This document shows, piece by piece, positions 21,285 through 33,563 of a stretch of 64,000 nucleotides of DNA. Origin of the DNA: Clitopilus passeckerianus (taxonomy: Eukaryota > Basidiomycota > Agaricomycetes > Agaricales > Entolomataceae). Position numbers and translations under genes: made by a program. Below the pieces are notes generated by a model. The model worked only from the letters and a program-made list of their open reading frames with translations, was not told the origin of the DNA and did no database searches. Within the stretch, counting starts at the first letter, position 1. Each line of letters opens with the position of its first letter. The DNA is taken from NCBI GenBank assembly GCA_944990035.1, contig CALYLX010000012.1, forward strand, positions 34,362 to 98,361, read 5' to 3'.

Positions 21285-23204
21285 ATGGATCCTTACGTCG
21301 TCGACAATTCTGCTCTTTGGGACCTCTCACAGGCTTCTTCATACACACATCTCGCGGACGACGATTTCCTAGCACTTTTGCAAAAGCAATTCCCTCAAGC
21401 GAACAACGATGCCAATGGGTTCACCAATGGCGTCAATCCTCAGAGCATAACGAGATACCCGTTGCCTAGTCTTTCGCCCCCATCAGAGGATAGTAGTCCA
21501 AGTCCCCCAAGTGCCACCAACAATAACACAGGCTACGCCGATGAAACTGGCGATTCTGCGCTGAAGCGAAAGGCAAGCGATGATGATCTCGACGATGACC
21601 CAAGCTCGAAATCATGTTAGTAGCGACGTCGGATCTTATCAGAGTGTAGTATATTTACCTAGCTTTTATGACTTTAGCAACCAAGAAGGCAGCTACTTCA
21701 ACTTCTCGCAGGAAGGTTTCGGGCGCAGCACCAGTGAGTCTACTCCATCCCCACCACTAGTAATTCTAATTGATGGCCAATCAAGCCCAAGGATGAGACG
21801 AGACTCATGAAACGTAAAGAGCAAAATCGTGCCGCCCAACGCGCCTTCAGAGAGCGCAAGGAAAAACATGTAAAAGACGTGAGTTATCGCTTGCCGTTGA
21901 CCTCCTAGCCAGCCCTCTGATATACTATTATTCAGCTCGAGGACAAAGTTGCTGCCCTCGAGGCCAGGAATGAGGCCAAAGAACATGAGAATGAGAATCT
22001 GCGAGATCTACTCGCACGGTTGCAAAATGAAAATCTTGCACTCAAGCAGGGATCCTTCACCTTCTCTGTACCCCCTAATGCTGGCAGCTCGACGAATACC
22101 CCTCCTGGACCATCATCATATGCTTCCTCACCGCCTTTCTCGGCATCAAGTGCATCAACGGCTACTTCTCCTACAATGGCAACTCCAGATTTCTCCAACG
22201 TCTCAAATCCCCTAGAGTGGAGCTCGCTTACCGCATTCGATCCAGCGATGTTGAACCTTCTCGATGATGCCTCTCAAGCAACAGCCACCGATGGTGCGCG
22301 TCAGATGGACTTCGGCTTTGGGCCAACATCAGGATTGGCAGAGGGCGCTCCATGGACCACCATTGCGAGCAACCCGATGTTTATGTCCTTCACCTCGAAT
22401 TTTGATTCACCCCCGAACAACAGCCCCCCTATAACGTCAAATGGGAATGGCGTTCAGCTCAACAATAACAGCACCGACGCACACAATAACCTTTTTGACT
22501 TCAATGGGATGTCATGGTCACCGCCTATACAGAACACGCAGCCTTCTTCTCTTGAAGAGCTTATAAGTGGGTTCACATCGAACCCTCAGGATTTTAACTT
22601 CGCATCTGCACCCCCTACATCCGATAGTCCCGTTGCACACCACGCAACCTCCAACCCTAATGTCATTGGTTCATTGTTCAATCACCAGCCTGCGTCCCAG
22701 TCACCTGCATCTAACTCGTCTTCTCCCTCGTCAACAACGTCGGATCCGTTATTTGACTCTGCGAGGGACAGCAGCGCGTCTGATTCGGATCATGACTCGC
22801 ATCCTCCTGGTCATAACAAGGACCAGTGCCCGAAGACTAGAGGAGATTTGGCTAAGCGGATAGAGAGTTCCGGTCTATCTCCTTTTGCCCCCGTCTCAAA
22901 CATGGCTGCGCTCAACCCATTGGTCAAATGCGCCGAGGGTACATCGTTCCCGAAGACACAGGAGAGTGACAGGAACGTTGAGGTCCTCACAGCATGGCGG
23001 AGTATCACATCGAACCCCAACTTCAAAGTATGTTCACCTCCTCATCGAAGAATTTGATGACGCTCAAGAGTGTCCTGTTAGGACGTCGACATAAACGACT
23101 TGTGTTCACAGTTCACTTCTAAGGCTCGATGCGACGGTTCCAAGGTCGTGTTGGAGCCACAGAGTGTGGATAGTATCTTGCGCAATCTCAGTACCAAGCA
23201 GTAG
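21285..23204 (+). CDS. YAP1: AP-1-like bZIP transcription factor (Yap1/Pap1)
   Basis: Exons are 21285-21615, 21678-21733, 21786-21878, 21936-23027 and 23082-23204, giving 564 aa. The bZIP spans about residues 133-195: NRAAQRAFRERKEKHVKDLE is the Pap1/Yap-type basic region, with the fungal Gln/Phe pair, followed by leucine heptads. A long Ser/Pro/Asn-rich middle follows. The C-terminus has redox-switch features: DQCPKTRGDL, LVKCAEG and the block DINDLCSQFTSKARCDGS, which combines a nuclear-export-like Leu pattern with two Cys. Yap1 proteins are held in the cytoplasm by Crm1 until oxidation, then activate thioredoxin, glutathione and drug-efflux genes. The Cys that opens the yeast c-CRD (before SEIW) is replaced here by NVEVLTAW. 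An in-frame upstream stretch from 21234 lacks a closer ATG. Confidence 0.93.
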
Positions 23205-23756
23205 GCGTCGTATACCCGCTTACAGCTTTTTGCTGCTATTTGCCGGGGGCAGGACGGCTGCGCACTTCGCAGCCTCGCCCTACTATTGCTGCCGTTGCCA
23301 TGTCCCTGCAGGTGACATTCTCCAGCATCGCCCTCTGTCGCTGACCCGTTGCGTCTTGGCAATTTTGGTCTGTAACACATACCTTAGAGCTTTGTGTCCT
23401 TTACTCCTCATGTATCCATACGCTCTTGTTTCCTTATGACTCGTGGCCCGTCTACTTTATGCACTTAATCTGCATACACCGTACGAAGAACAGTAGCTCT
23501 TTATTATCACTGTAATTCTCTCTTCCGGTCTGTTTGTCTCGCAGCTTTCCACTTTTTTCTAGTTGTTTGTATGCGGATATCTTGACATGTGTTTACTACA
23601 TGGAACGTTGTATTTCTGGTATCGCTAACTATCCAATATATATTGCCCTACTGTGTTATGAAAACAAATAAAATATTGCACCCAATAGCGACTAGACATA
23701 TGCATATAACAAGCACCATCGGATATACCACCAGACAAAATAGGGGAGAAAGGCAA
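23205..23756. other. Convergent 3' flanks of YAP1 and BRL1
   Basis: AT-rich downstream sequence of two convergent genes. No gene is seen. Confidence 0.6.
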
Positions 23757-25146
23757 TCATTGAATTTTAACGGCATTGCCTCCGTCTAAACGCCGTCTTC
23801 TTGAAGGTGCTTCGTGTTCCTCCTCAACGAACTTGCCTCGGGTCTGGCCCCATTGAGAAGGAGCTGGTAAAGATGGGTGGTAATTTTCGCCGATGTGCGG
23901 GTATGGTATGGGGTTGGGTACTGCAGCGTGTTGAGGTTTATTGGAGGAGCGGAAGAATTGCAACACAGTATTGACGAAGAGCGTCAGGAACGCCAACGAA
24001 GTTATTGTGAACGCCTGACAATAGATCTGGTTTAGTATCTCCGAGCTATGGAAAGTTTAATGGACAACTTACGAGAGCTTTCCAGCTTATTGGTTCTACG
24101 AAGCCGTTGACGACCTCCGCGATGAGCTCAGCACCTACTTTGGCACGGCCGACTTTGGCGGGGTCGCGGTTCATGCACGTTTCCCAATTTTTGCACTGTT
24201 GGGCCATTGCTGGGATTTGGTTGGTTGCGCAGAGGTTTGTTTTGAATTGGAGGGCGCATATGGCGATGTCCTGGACGATATCTGGGAGTAGGTTTAATTT
24301 GTGTGTGTATGGGGAAATGGAGAGATGGATAGTCACCCATTGAATATTCGGATATTCGTTGTTCGACATCACGTTGGACGGTCAAGATGAATTGGATGAG
24401 TAGGTATAAGAATATGAGAGTGAGGGAGAGATTGAATCCAAATTGTAGATATCTGTTACGAAGGTCAATTGACCGCGTGTTAGGTGCATTGATAGCAGAA
24501 CATACCCAAGAAGAACATAAGGATGATCAGATTTTGAAGGTGCTGGCGAAGGCATGTTTAGGGTATAGTGATTTGTGGTGGGTCCATGGGGGATCAAGCG
24601 ACCACCATGGTGTTCATCAACGTCACTGTCCCCGTCCTCGTACTCTCCATTCCGGCCAGAGCCTTTGACTTTCGATTTAGACCTCTGCCTTGACTTGAAT
24701 ATCCGTTTCAAAGCACCGGGAGCAATCTGCCTGTCTTCGTTGGCCTCCTTCATAGACTGGTCAGGGTCCGGCTTTCCTGGGCTGGCATCGGTCATGTCAA
24801 CATCTTTCAACTCTGGGAATGCCTTTGTCGGGGTGAAATTAGGTGGTGGTGTCCATGCATGGACATCTGGTGTTCTAGGAGGTGCCGGTTGGTTGAAGAT
24901 GAAGGGTACATTTCGGTTTGCCCCAAATATTGGTGGGTTCGGTGTCCCGAATGGTGTTGTGGTTTGGAGGTCCCCATGAGGTCCTTTGGCAAGTTTAGAA
25001 AGGTTAAGATAGAGAATTTATATGTACATACGTTTTCTAGAGCCAGAAGGTTCATCGTTAGCTTGCGACCATGAGGGTTTAATGGATGGACGATTGGTCC
25101 ATTCATAATCCATTGGTGCTTCGGTGCCTCTTTCAGTACGCGCCAT
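23757..25146 (-). CDS. BRL1: Brl1/Brr6 nuclear-envelope protein
   Basis: Five exons on the minus strand (25032-25146, 24506-24983, 24337-24452, 24073-24281, 23757-24014) give 391 aa. The first half is soluble, Pro-rich and basic. The C-terminal half is the Brr6/Brl1 domain: a membrane segment (FGFNLSLTLIFLYLLIQFIL), then a lumenal four-cysteine region (AICALQFKTNLC ... QQCKNWETCMNR), and a second membrane segment (AFTITSLAFLTLFVNTVLQF). The four Cys are the family's disulphide signature. In yeast, Brl1 and Brr6 act at the inner nuclear membrane in nuclear pore assembly and membrane fluidity. The tail is short and charged. It shares a 163-bp intergenic promoter with CLPP. Confidence 0.93.
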
Positions 25147-25309
25147 AGTCAACCAAGACAGGTCGTCAGCTGTACAAGTCCAGAAGAAAGCGTGTTAACG
25201 TCGCCGAACGCGTTCAGGGTAGTGTGCAGAGCCAACAAAAGTTTGGTTCATGCGTTGACGCTGCGCGCCACGGGTCAACGGAACGTGACCCCCGTTACTG
25301 CACACAACG
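25147..25309. promoter_or_regulatory. Bidirectional promoter BRL1/CLPP
   Basis: The two start codons lie 163 bp apart and point away from each other, so both promoters must be within or overlap this interval. There is no TATA box. Confidence 0.55.
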
Positions 25310-26451
25310 ATGGCCACTCTCTTTCGCTCAGCTCTACCAAAAGTCGCAAGGTCTCTTGCATGCGGACAACGGCGTTGTTTTCACCCCTTGGCTGGACAGT
25401 CCATGCGGGAGATACAAAATGAATGGCAGGCACCACCTTCAGCAAATCTTGTACCAATTGTGATCGAGCAAACGGTAATTCAAGCTGAGGCTCAGCTATT
25501 GCCAACACCATTATAACTCTTCTTATGATAGGGAAGGGGAGAGCGCTCCTATGATATCTTCTCGCGACTACTCCGGGAGCGTGTCATTATGCTTCAAGGA
25601 CCGGTGAGCTTCTTGTCTGAATTCCTCAATTTCACGAACACTGAGTAAACCGAAGATTCACGACTCGATATCTTCGCTCATTGTGGCTCAGCTGCTTTTC
25701 TTGGAGGCAGAAGAGCAGTCTAAGCCTATACATCTGTATATTAACTCACCCGGCGGTAGTGTGACCGCAGGGCTGGCTATTTATGATACAGTAAGTCTCT
25801 TTTCCGAATTCTTCCATATTCACGGCTGAGCTTGGGGTTTAGATGCAGGTATATCCTCCAATATCCTCCCGCCCCCCAACGTTCTAACAGCTCCGGTGTT
25901 AGTATGTGTCGTCTCCGATCCATACATACAGTCTTGGCCTAGCTGCCTCCATGGGTTCCCTGCTTCTTGCCGCTGGTGAGAAAGGCAAGCGACATTGCCT
26001 TCCCCATGCAAGTATTATGATCCACCGTGAGTCTTGAACCGATATTCTCCCGGTTTGTATTAATGGCTTTTGCAAACTGTTAATCAGAACCGTCCGGTGG
26101 TGCTTCTGGACAGGCTACAGACATCGCAATACACGCCAAAGAGATCCTTCGAGTACGGCAGCTGTTGACTAGCATCTATCAGAGGCACTGTGCGAAAGAA
26201 GGGGAGAGCGAAGTGGAAGGGCTTGCACGGTTCGGTGAGCGTTTATTGCCGGGAACGGGTCTTTGATCGGTCTATTCACACCCGTTCTTGTGATCGTACA
26301 GAGCGTGCTCTAGAGAGAGATTACTACATGACAGGTAAGCGCACCCATGTGCACCGAAAGATTATAAACTGACAGAACGGGTCTAGCGCAAGAAGCTCTG
26401 GAGTTCGGCATCGTGGATGGCATACTTGAGAGACGACCAAGTGACTCCTAA
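25310..26451 (+). CDS. CLPP: Mitochondrial ATP-dependent Clp protease proteolytic subunit
   Basis: Eight exons (25310-25474, 25532-25603, 25656-25790, 25843-25848, 25903-26026, 26088-26234, 26302-26334, 26387-26451) give 248 aa. The N-terminus [20 protein letters not shown] is basic and amphipathic, as expected of a mitochondrial presequence. The mature part has the ClpP fold: [32 protein letters not shown], the catalytic Ser in [12 protein letters not shown], the catalytic His in IMIHQPSGGA and the catalytic Asp in FGIVDGI. It forms the peptidase tetradecamer that works with ClpX in the matrix. Budding yeast lacks ClpP, but many basidiomycetes have it. Exon 4 is just 6 nt (ATGCAG, Met-Gln) and restores the family's DTMQY block. 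All catalytic residues are present. Confidence 0.95.
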
Positions 26452-27791
26452 TCATGCATCTTACGTTCATACCTCCGTAACTCTGCGCTCATCGAAGTAT
26501 CCTCTCCTGAGCCTGTTTAATCTCACTTCAGGGTCTTTTAGGAACGTCACAGCTGATCACCACCCGTACCATTAACTCCTTCGACTAGAAATTGTATAGA
26601 CATCGCTTCTTCGGGAGTCGACCATCTGCACCCACGTTATCCTGTCCAGCTGACCATGACGACTCCGTCCTGCACGATGTTATCAGATGATTTGCTGCAG
26701 TGGAGATGAGCAGCGCCTTCCTTCCGCTCTGAACTCAAATAGATACACGGATACCCGCCGATCGGGATCCCTCTCGGTGTCCATCTTCCAAATAGACCCA
26801 ATTCTTCCTTCACGGCGGCATCGGCGCGCTATCTATTGTAGCAAAGATCGTGGCGCGAGATTCGCCGTGATTTGCAAGGGTGCAAAGGCTGATTCTGGTC
26901 TTGTGCATTCCGAGTTTTCTATCAGAAGCCTTTCGTTGTGTTTGGAATATTTGGGGAAAAGTCTGAACAGAAGCCACGCGCGATAACATGCATTCGCCAT
27001 CTCCGCTTCCACCTGCAACGCATTGAATGATATTCATGAAACCTCGGGGTGTGTTTGGAGCTCCAACTTCAGATTTGAACCTATGAAGGCAAGTCGTATG
27101 TTGGACACAGGCATGTTGTATTATGTGGTTCCTGTGGCCGAAAGGCTTGGAACCCCCCGAGACTGGGCCTATCATACCTATCTGAGCTGCTGTTCCTGAA
27201 GTCATCGATTTCGTGTTCAGTACATGGGTCTAGCGGGTGATTATCCATGCAGGTTACGGCACCCTTGTGTTTATCCCTTCTCTGCTCCTCCTAACGGTGG
27301 CCCGGGGCATGATGCGCGTTGTGCAGATCTCTGGGCTTGCTGTTTACTATGAGAATCGCGTCTCAGGATGCTCCATTTATTTTACCCCCACAAGGACATG
27401 CTATTAGACAGACATTGCTCGCTCTGTTTGTAGTAGATTCAATTCAGCTAATCGCTTCATTTCAGCTCCTCCTAGATGATCGCACTTCAGCTCAGACAGT
27501 TCATCCCGGTTGTATTAATCGCTGAGCGCAAATTAAGAGTCAACGTAGTGGCAATCCATGGCACAAGAAGACGATCTTCCCCAACTAGCCGCCTAACTAT
27601 TCCTCAGCGTCTCAGCACAACGCGATCGGTCATAGGATCTCCAGAAGGCTGGATTTTCTCCGGCATACGGTGAAATTAAATAATCGATTACAGTGTATAA
27701 TCCGGATACTGTCAGTCCTATATATAGCAAAGTTCAAAGCGAGCGAGCGGATGGAGGATGAGAAGAATCAAGAGGCCGTGATAATCGACAT
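26452..27791. other. Convergent intergenic region CLPP/ADAM
   Basis: No gene is seen in 1.3 kb. Frames at 26687-26986 and 26810-27205 (opposite strands) overlap each other and look random. Confidence 0.5.
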
Positions 27792-30700
27792 CTATCTCCC
27801 ATTGTAGGCAGACTCGTCGACCCAATTCGAGCGGCTGTTGCCACGGCCGTGTGTTGGGCTCGTTGGGCCAAACCCGGTAGACACACGTGTGTAAGAAGCC
27901 CTAAAGAAGTTAAGTTAGCGGAGAATGCCAGATGGTAGGATGGACCACGTACGAGGCAGGCTGCATGAAAGCTGGTGTTCCTGGAGGCGGACGGAAGGCG
28001 GGAGCAGGCGTATCATATCCCGACCTCTCTAGGCTCTCAAGGCGTTGATGCTGAGCACGCGCAAGAGCAGGGTTCATCGGAGGTGGAGGAACTTGTCTGT
28101 TGCGTCGTGTACAACGCACGATACCTGCAGGAGAAAACTATGTTAAGCGACAAATGTGCTGCCAAACGGGTGGTAGACTCACTCCTGAAAATACCCCAGA
28201 GGATCGCAAGCACTACAAGGCCTACAATGATAGTCACAGGAATGGCGATCTGTAGATTTTGGGTATACCAAGCCTATGTTTTTGGAGAAAGTGAGAAATT
28301 GTCCAGATAGCCTTTTGACACGAAGGTCGCCTCACCTTGGCAGTGTCGAGCGCGTTTCCTGATTGGCATTTTCCGGTGACACATGTACCACCATAGCCTA
28401 GAGTAGACACATTAGAATCAACCCGCCCCGAAGTGTGGAAAATCCAACTTACCACAAGGAGACCCGTCACGGAGGAGGGAGGTCAATAGGATGCATTGGT
28501 TGGCTTTGTTGGGGTCCTGACATGAAACCTGGCAGGTGTTATCGTTGCGCTGGGGGCAAGCCTGCTTGAGGCCCAAAGATGCGCCAATCGTCTGGCACTG
28601 CGCTAAAATGGACAGCCGGCAGTTAGCGAAAAGAGAACACAAGTGGAGTAGTAGCGTGGACATACCTGAAACAGAAGTACAAGATCCAGATGCACACTTG
28701 AGATCGCCACTTCCACAACTTTGTCCTAAATGACGGAAGAAATGAAAAATGAAGTGTCAGAAAAATTAGAACAGTTGGAGAAAACATATGAAGTTTACCG
28801 TTTGGAGCTGTTTCATCGGCAGGGCATGAAGAGGAGTTGCCTGTGCAGAACTCCGCTGTATCACATCTCGAGTCTTCGGAGGGACGACACATTTGCGTTG
28901 AGGGTGCGAAATTGCATTGATCGGTACAACATGAAGAACTTTCGGGATCGCAAACGGCTCCAGCCTTGAATTTGCATGTCGCGGAGTCACAGCATGGAGA
29001 TTGGACACCATTTCCTGGGTCACAGTCCTCGCCTTCTTCAACAATACCATTACCGCACATTTGCAACGAGATCGTCTTGCCCGCAGCGGCTGCGTCGATG
29101 AGACAGGTGGTGTTCGTCTTTTCTCCATTGACGCCATCCATAACCGAACCTATGAAAAGCATGTTAAATTTTAATTTATTTTTTGGGGCCCTCAGACTTA
29201 CAGATATTTCCAATGGTACATTGAGAGAAAGCCTTTTCGCCGTCTTGCGCGACTGGGCTCATAATGAATTGAGCGTTGGCGTTGCATGTTGAGGTACTCA
29301 AGGGGCAGCAAGCCTGAGATGAAGTACAACCGTCTGCGCACTAAACAGAATATGAATATCAAACCGAATAATAAAATCCAGAAAAGGTAACGGACATCGT
29401 GCTGTAGAAATAAAAATTCATCAGTATACAACGCGTCAGAAGGGTCATTCATACTACTCACAATTGCTCCGAAATTGTGACCGATCTCATGCGCCACAAC
29501 CTGCCACTCCGTGCGGCCAGCAGTCGAAACAGCGGCGCCAGATACGGTAGATCCATCGGTTCCAGTATTAGAATCTTGTTGACAGATAGTGGCGAGCCAT
29601 GCAATGCCAACTTCAGAACCCGTGGGGCAGCCGCTCATCAGATGCCAGAGTCCAACACCATCACCGCCCTTCTGTCCACGCCACTGTGAGAAAAGGGAGA
29701 GACGCTTGTCGAGCTCGGCGCCAGCACAGTTGATGTTCCAGGGTATCGAGGAGTCTGGGTTCGAAGGGCAAACGCCACTCTGAACTTGCACTTCGATTAT
29801 GCCAAGACTGACGTTGAAGGTGGACTATTAAAACCAAGTCCATTATCAGACGGGTATCAGTGGGTAACGAGCGATGTATTATTACCTTGTAGAGAGAACT
29901 TGCAGAATTCCAGGTCGTCAGAATTTGCTTGGTAGCTGCGTCTTGAGAGCCATATTTGAAAGTGTATTCACAATCTGCAGCTACACCCATGTATAGCTGG
30001 ACAGATGTTAGCCAACCACAATCTCCACAAGCGAAAAGCGACATCTTACCAGCTTCTGAGATTTCGGGCATCCTGTAGTTTGACCAATGTGATCAGCGAA
30101 GCTGTTCACCAATCAGTCAGATTTTGGTCATTTGTATTCAGTCATGCTTACTTGGTTCCCATGTTACCACCAGGCCCGACATCATCGCGGCGAATCTTCG
30201 TGCCGTTCGTATAGAGATCGAAGGGAAGGCTGAGCCAGGGATTGGATTGGGTGCGCTTCTGCAGGACTGGGTTCTGTCGGGGATCTGTGTTGTAGGAGAG
30301 GCGGTCGTGGCCACAAGCCTGAGCCTTTGGCTTGAAGTCAGCGAATGTGGTGGTCTCAGATCGTCGAGCAATGCGTTCTTCTTCAGGATTCATAACATCA
30401 GACTCCCTCCAGATAACGAGAGAGCTGTCCACGGTTTCCACCATAACTTCGGGATCAAATGCATCCTTAGTGCGAATGTAGTTTTCCTTCGTCACAATGT
30501 GATATACAACGCCTTTGTGGGAGAAAGCGCCTTCGTACTGCGGAGGGATACCCTGTTCCGTATTTCCTTGATGGTGTATCATAATGCGAGCCCAGCCAAG
30601 TTCAGATATCGGGTTAGGGGATACAAGGCCGGCAGCGTCTTCACGCATCCGGGTTGACGAATATTCTGAGGCAATGACTTCGCCAAGGTAAGCCTTCACA

Positions 30701-31141
30701 GATTCCCGAAGCAGAGGTTTTGAGTGGGTGACGTAGGATCTCCCCTGGTCATCGATGGAGTAATAATTGACGCGGGCAGCAGGATGGATTAGATGGTCAT
30801 TTGGCTTGAGATGCAGGTAGAAAGTTTCATCGAATGCCTGGATCGTGAGTCGGAAGGAATCGTCGTGACGGAGGTGATGTGAGGGTTGTGGTACACGTTT
30901 GCTGAACGGTGACAATTCCGAGATTATTTGGCGTGACCGAGGAAGTATCTCTATGGATATCGTTGAAGGATGTGCAAATCGTTTCAGGGGACGTGCAGGA
31001 GAGCTATGAGCTGTAGAGTTACAATTTCGAGTTTAACCTTTGTCTAGAAATGATTGAATGGTAGAACATACCGTCTGTGGTTACAGATAGCCATGATATC
31101 GACAGAAAAACAGACAACCAGAGTGCTTTGAGGTAAATCAT
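27792..31141 (-). CDS. ADAM-type metalloprotease with disintegrin domain and membrane anchor
   Basis: Fourteen exons on the minus strand (31072-31141, 30152-31010, 30050-30101, 29886-29996, 29462-29824, 29396-29401, 29202-29340, 28799-29149, 28666-28725, 28453-28602, 28336-28397, 28183-28273, 27953-28124, 27792-27900) give 864 aa. Order: signal peptide (LWLSVFLSISWLSV), prodomain with a possible cysteine switch (KAQACGHDR), reprolysin-like catalytic domain with HEIGHNFGAIHD, disintegrin-like module (CGNGIVEEGEDCDPG ... CDTAEFCTGNSSSCP), Cys-rich region, one membrane helix (PVTIIVGLVVLAILWGIF) and a Pro-rich cytoplasmic tail. All three zinc-binding His are present. The third is encoded by the 6-nt exon 29396-29401. 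Fungal ADAMs are poorly studied. Fission yeast Mde10 is a relative linked to spore walls. Likely a cell-surface sheddase, by inference. Confidence 0.92.
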
Positions 31142-32241
31142 GGCCAGGAAAGAGACAAACCGCCTGGGTTAGGAGAAAGTACAAATAGGTGTATGTGGGT
31201 TGCTTGGCAGTTGAGCTGCCGGCTAAAGCTGTGATAGATGCCGAACAGCAACGCCTGCGGACAAGAGAAAAATACAAAAACGAGCGTCAGAGGTGTCAGA
31301 CCTCCTTGTAATGGTCTTCAAGCCCAATCGATGGTGCTTGTTGAAGAAGTCGACGCTGTACTTGGCTCTTTGCTGAGAGCCTTGACCACCGTTGCTGCCG
31401 ACTTGCTCTGTGGCATCAAACTTTAGCAGCTTAGTCAGGGCTGCATTGTCAACTTCGTACAAGCGGGGAAAGCACAGCCTCAGCCTGGCTTGACCTCATG
31501 CAGCCGTGCCTTGCGATGATGCTCAAGCATTGCAGAAACGGACGCCACTGCGTGCAAAACACGTTGTTTAGTGACCAGGCTTCCTCCTATAGGTCGCTCG
31601 GAACAACTACCCGTGGAAGGAGTACTCGAAGGCGCGTTTGCGTTTTGGGGTCGCGAATCACTTGAAGAGAGAAGTTAGCGCTGGGTTGATGCAGCACCAC
31701 GAACCGTGCCTCTCTTCGAATCATGGGACACTATGTTTTTGTCCCCAATTCACGGAAATGACCCTCTAGGAGGGAGCTAAGCCGTCTCGAGCCCCCATCC
31801 TAGTAGATAAGATTCTGCCACATTGTCTATTAGACTATAGATGCCGTGACTCGCCCCTGCACGAAGCTGATCATGATGTATGGCTGAACTCAATCTGACG
31901 GCACCTTCCTGGCTTACCCGACCATGCATAGTCTGCCCTAGTTCGTCGATTGGATGCACAGTGCCGAAAAAACGAGTCTCACGCGCACCGATCGGTGACC
32001 ATCAGTCTGGGATATGGAATCTTCTAAGCGTTAATGTGATCCCTCTCACGAGAGAGGAGTACATGAGTTCGCGGATATTCCGCAAAAGCACACACACGTG
32101 TATGCTTCATGTTCTCCTCCGTCCCGACGATAAAAATGTCCTCCCTACCCCACACCCTTCACCGAAAAATCTAATTCATTTCCACGTACTTTTCCCTCTA
32201 CTTTCTTTGCCGTCGCTGCCAGGGACACCGATTTGACATCA
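31142..32241. other. Intergenic between divergent ADAM and BTB genes
   Basis: Contains both promoters. The frames here (31223-31462 minus, 31880-32236 plus) show no known domain. The plus-strand one runs into the BTB leader. Confidence 0.5.
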
Positions 32242-33563
32242 ATGGTCCATTTGGATATTTTCAACCCAGCGCGCAAGCTGAGAGTAGTGTCTGCTTTGAT
32301 CTTTCGTGCCTCTCGACGTCTGCTGGGCAGTATCGACTCAAAGTCTGTCATAGCACCGAAATCGCTTCCCAAGGCGCCGGCCGCTTTCAATGTTGCGCTG
32401 GGCTCTCGGGCTCCGACTGACCCGAGCTTGCTCGAAAAAGATGCAGACTACTTTGGCAGGGACAAGGACGGCGGCTTCTGCGTTTTCCAGGTCGAAAACA
32501 CACTATTTAAGGTGGGATGCTCTGCTGCGGCGTGGGCCTCGGGTCTGACGATGTGTCTAGATTCACAAGGTGCTTCTCTCACGAGAGCCTTGTGCGTTCA
32601 GCGACATGTTCGGGCTGCCTCAGCCAGACCACGAAGTTTGCGGTACGGAGGATGCCCCAGTACATCTCACCGACACCGTGCCACGCTTCAGAGATTTTCT
32701 TTGGGCTATTTATGCACCGTGAGTTCGCTACATCGGTTTCTCGACCGGGAAATATTTAACCAGTGATCGACAGGCCTGCTGAATTGTTCAAGCAATGCGA
32801 GCTCCCACGTCTACTAAATATTGCAGAGCTTTCCAACAAATACTGCTTTGCTTCTCTCGAGGCCTTCATCATCGAACGAATCTATCAAATCTCCCAGGAC
32901 CCGCAAGGCCCACTCTTCTCAAGCTCATCGGCGCTTCAAGGTCGCGTTCTCGACCTCGCCATCCTCTGCGGACACCAGAAGCTCCAGGAGCTCATCACCC
33001 AGCACCTCATTTGCCGCGTCCTCTGGTACAACACCCGACCCGAAGCTGTCATCGGCATCGCAAAAAAGCACAACATCAGAACCCTTCTGGGAGTTTGCTA
33101 CTACAGGCAACTGGTACGAATGGAGGATGGATCCCGTCGGGAATCGACCGTTTCTGGCGTCCCTTCCGAGACCATTACACATATCCTCCACTTCCCCCAA
33201 AATATCAGCGCTGAGAGACGGGAACGTTTCCTGCGGGCACATCAGTCGCTTCTGAGCTTGTGGGAACAGACTCAGGCGGTTCCTCCACAGTTCCAGTGCG
33301 CTGAGGGATGCTCGACGCATCATGAATGCATCTCGGAGTGGAGGGAGACGTGGTACGATGCTCTGGATGGAGATAGGGCGTCGAAGAGTGGGTCAGCGGA
33401 CGTACTTGGGAGGCTGAAGTTAGTGATGTTTGCGCTGAGGAAGAGTCTTAGTGACGCTCCGTATATGGGCCTGCAGTGCAAGATGGCAGCGCTGGAGAGC
33501 TTGTCGAGAGTGCGAGATGAGATCATCGAAGGCTTAGTCGGTCACTTTGACGAGACTTCGTAG
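32242..33563 (+). CDS. BTB/POZ domain protein
   Basis: Three exons (32242-32511, 32561-32718, 32774-33563) give 405 aa. The BTB fold spans about residues 75-190: CVFQVENTLFKIHKVLLSRE, then FSDMFGLPQ, then a strand-helix part ending FRDFLWAIYAPPAELF. A helical region rich in Leu and Trp follows, without Kelch or MATH repeats. Agaricomycetes have many such BTB-only proteins, thought to dimerise and sometimes to act as Cul3 adaptors. No substrate can be named. The ATG at 32242 is the first in frame. Expression context is unclear because both neighbours are unrelated. Confidence 0.85.
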
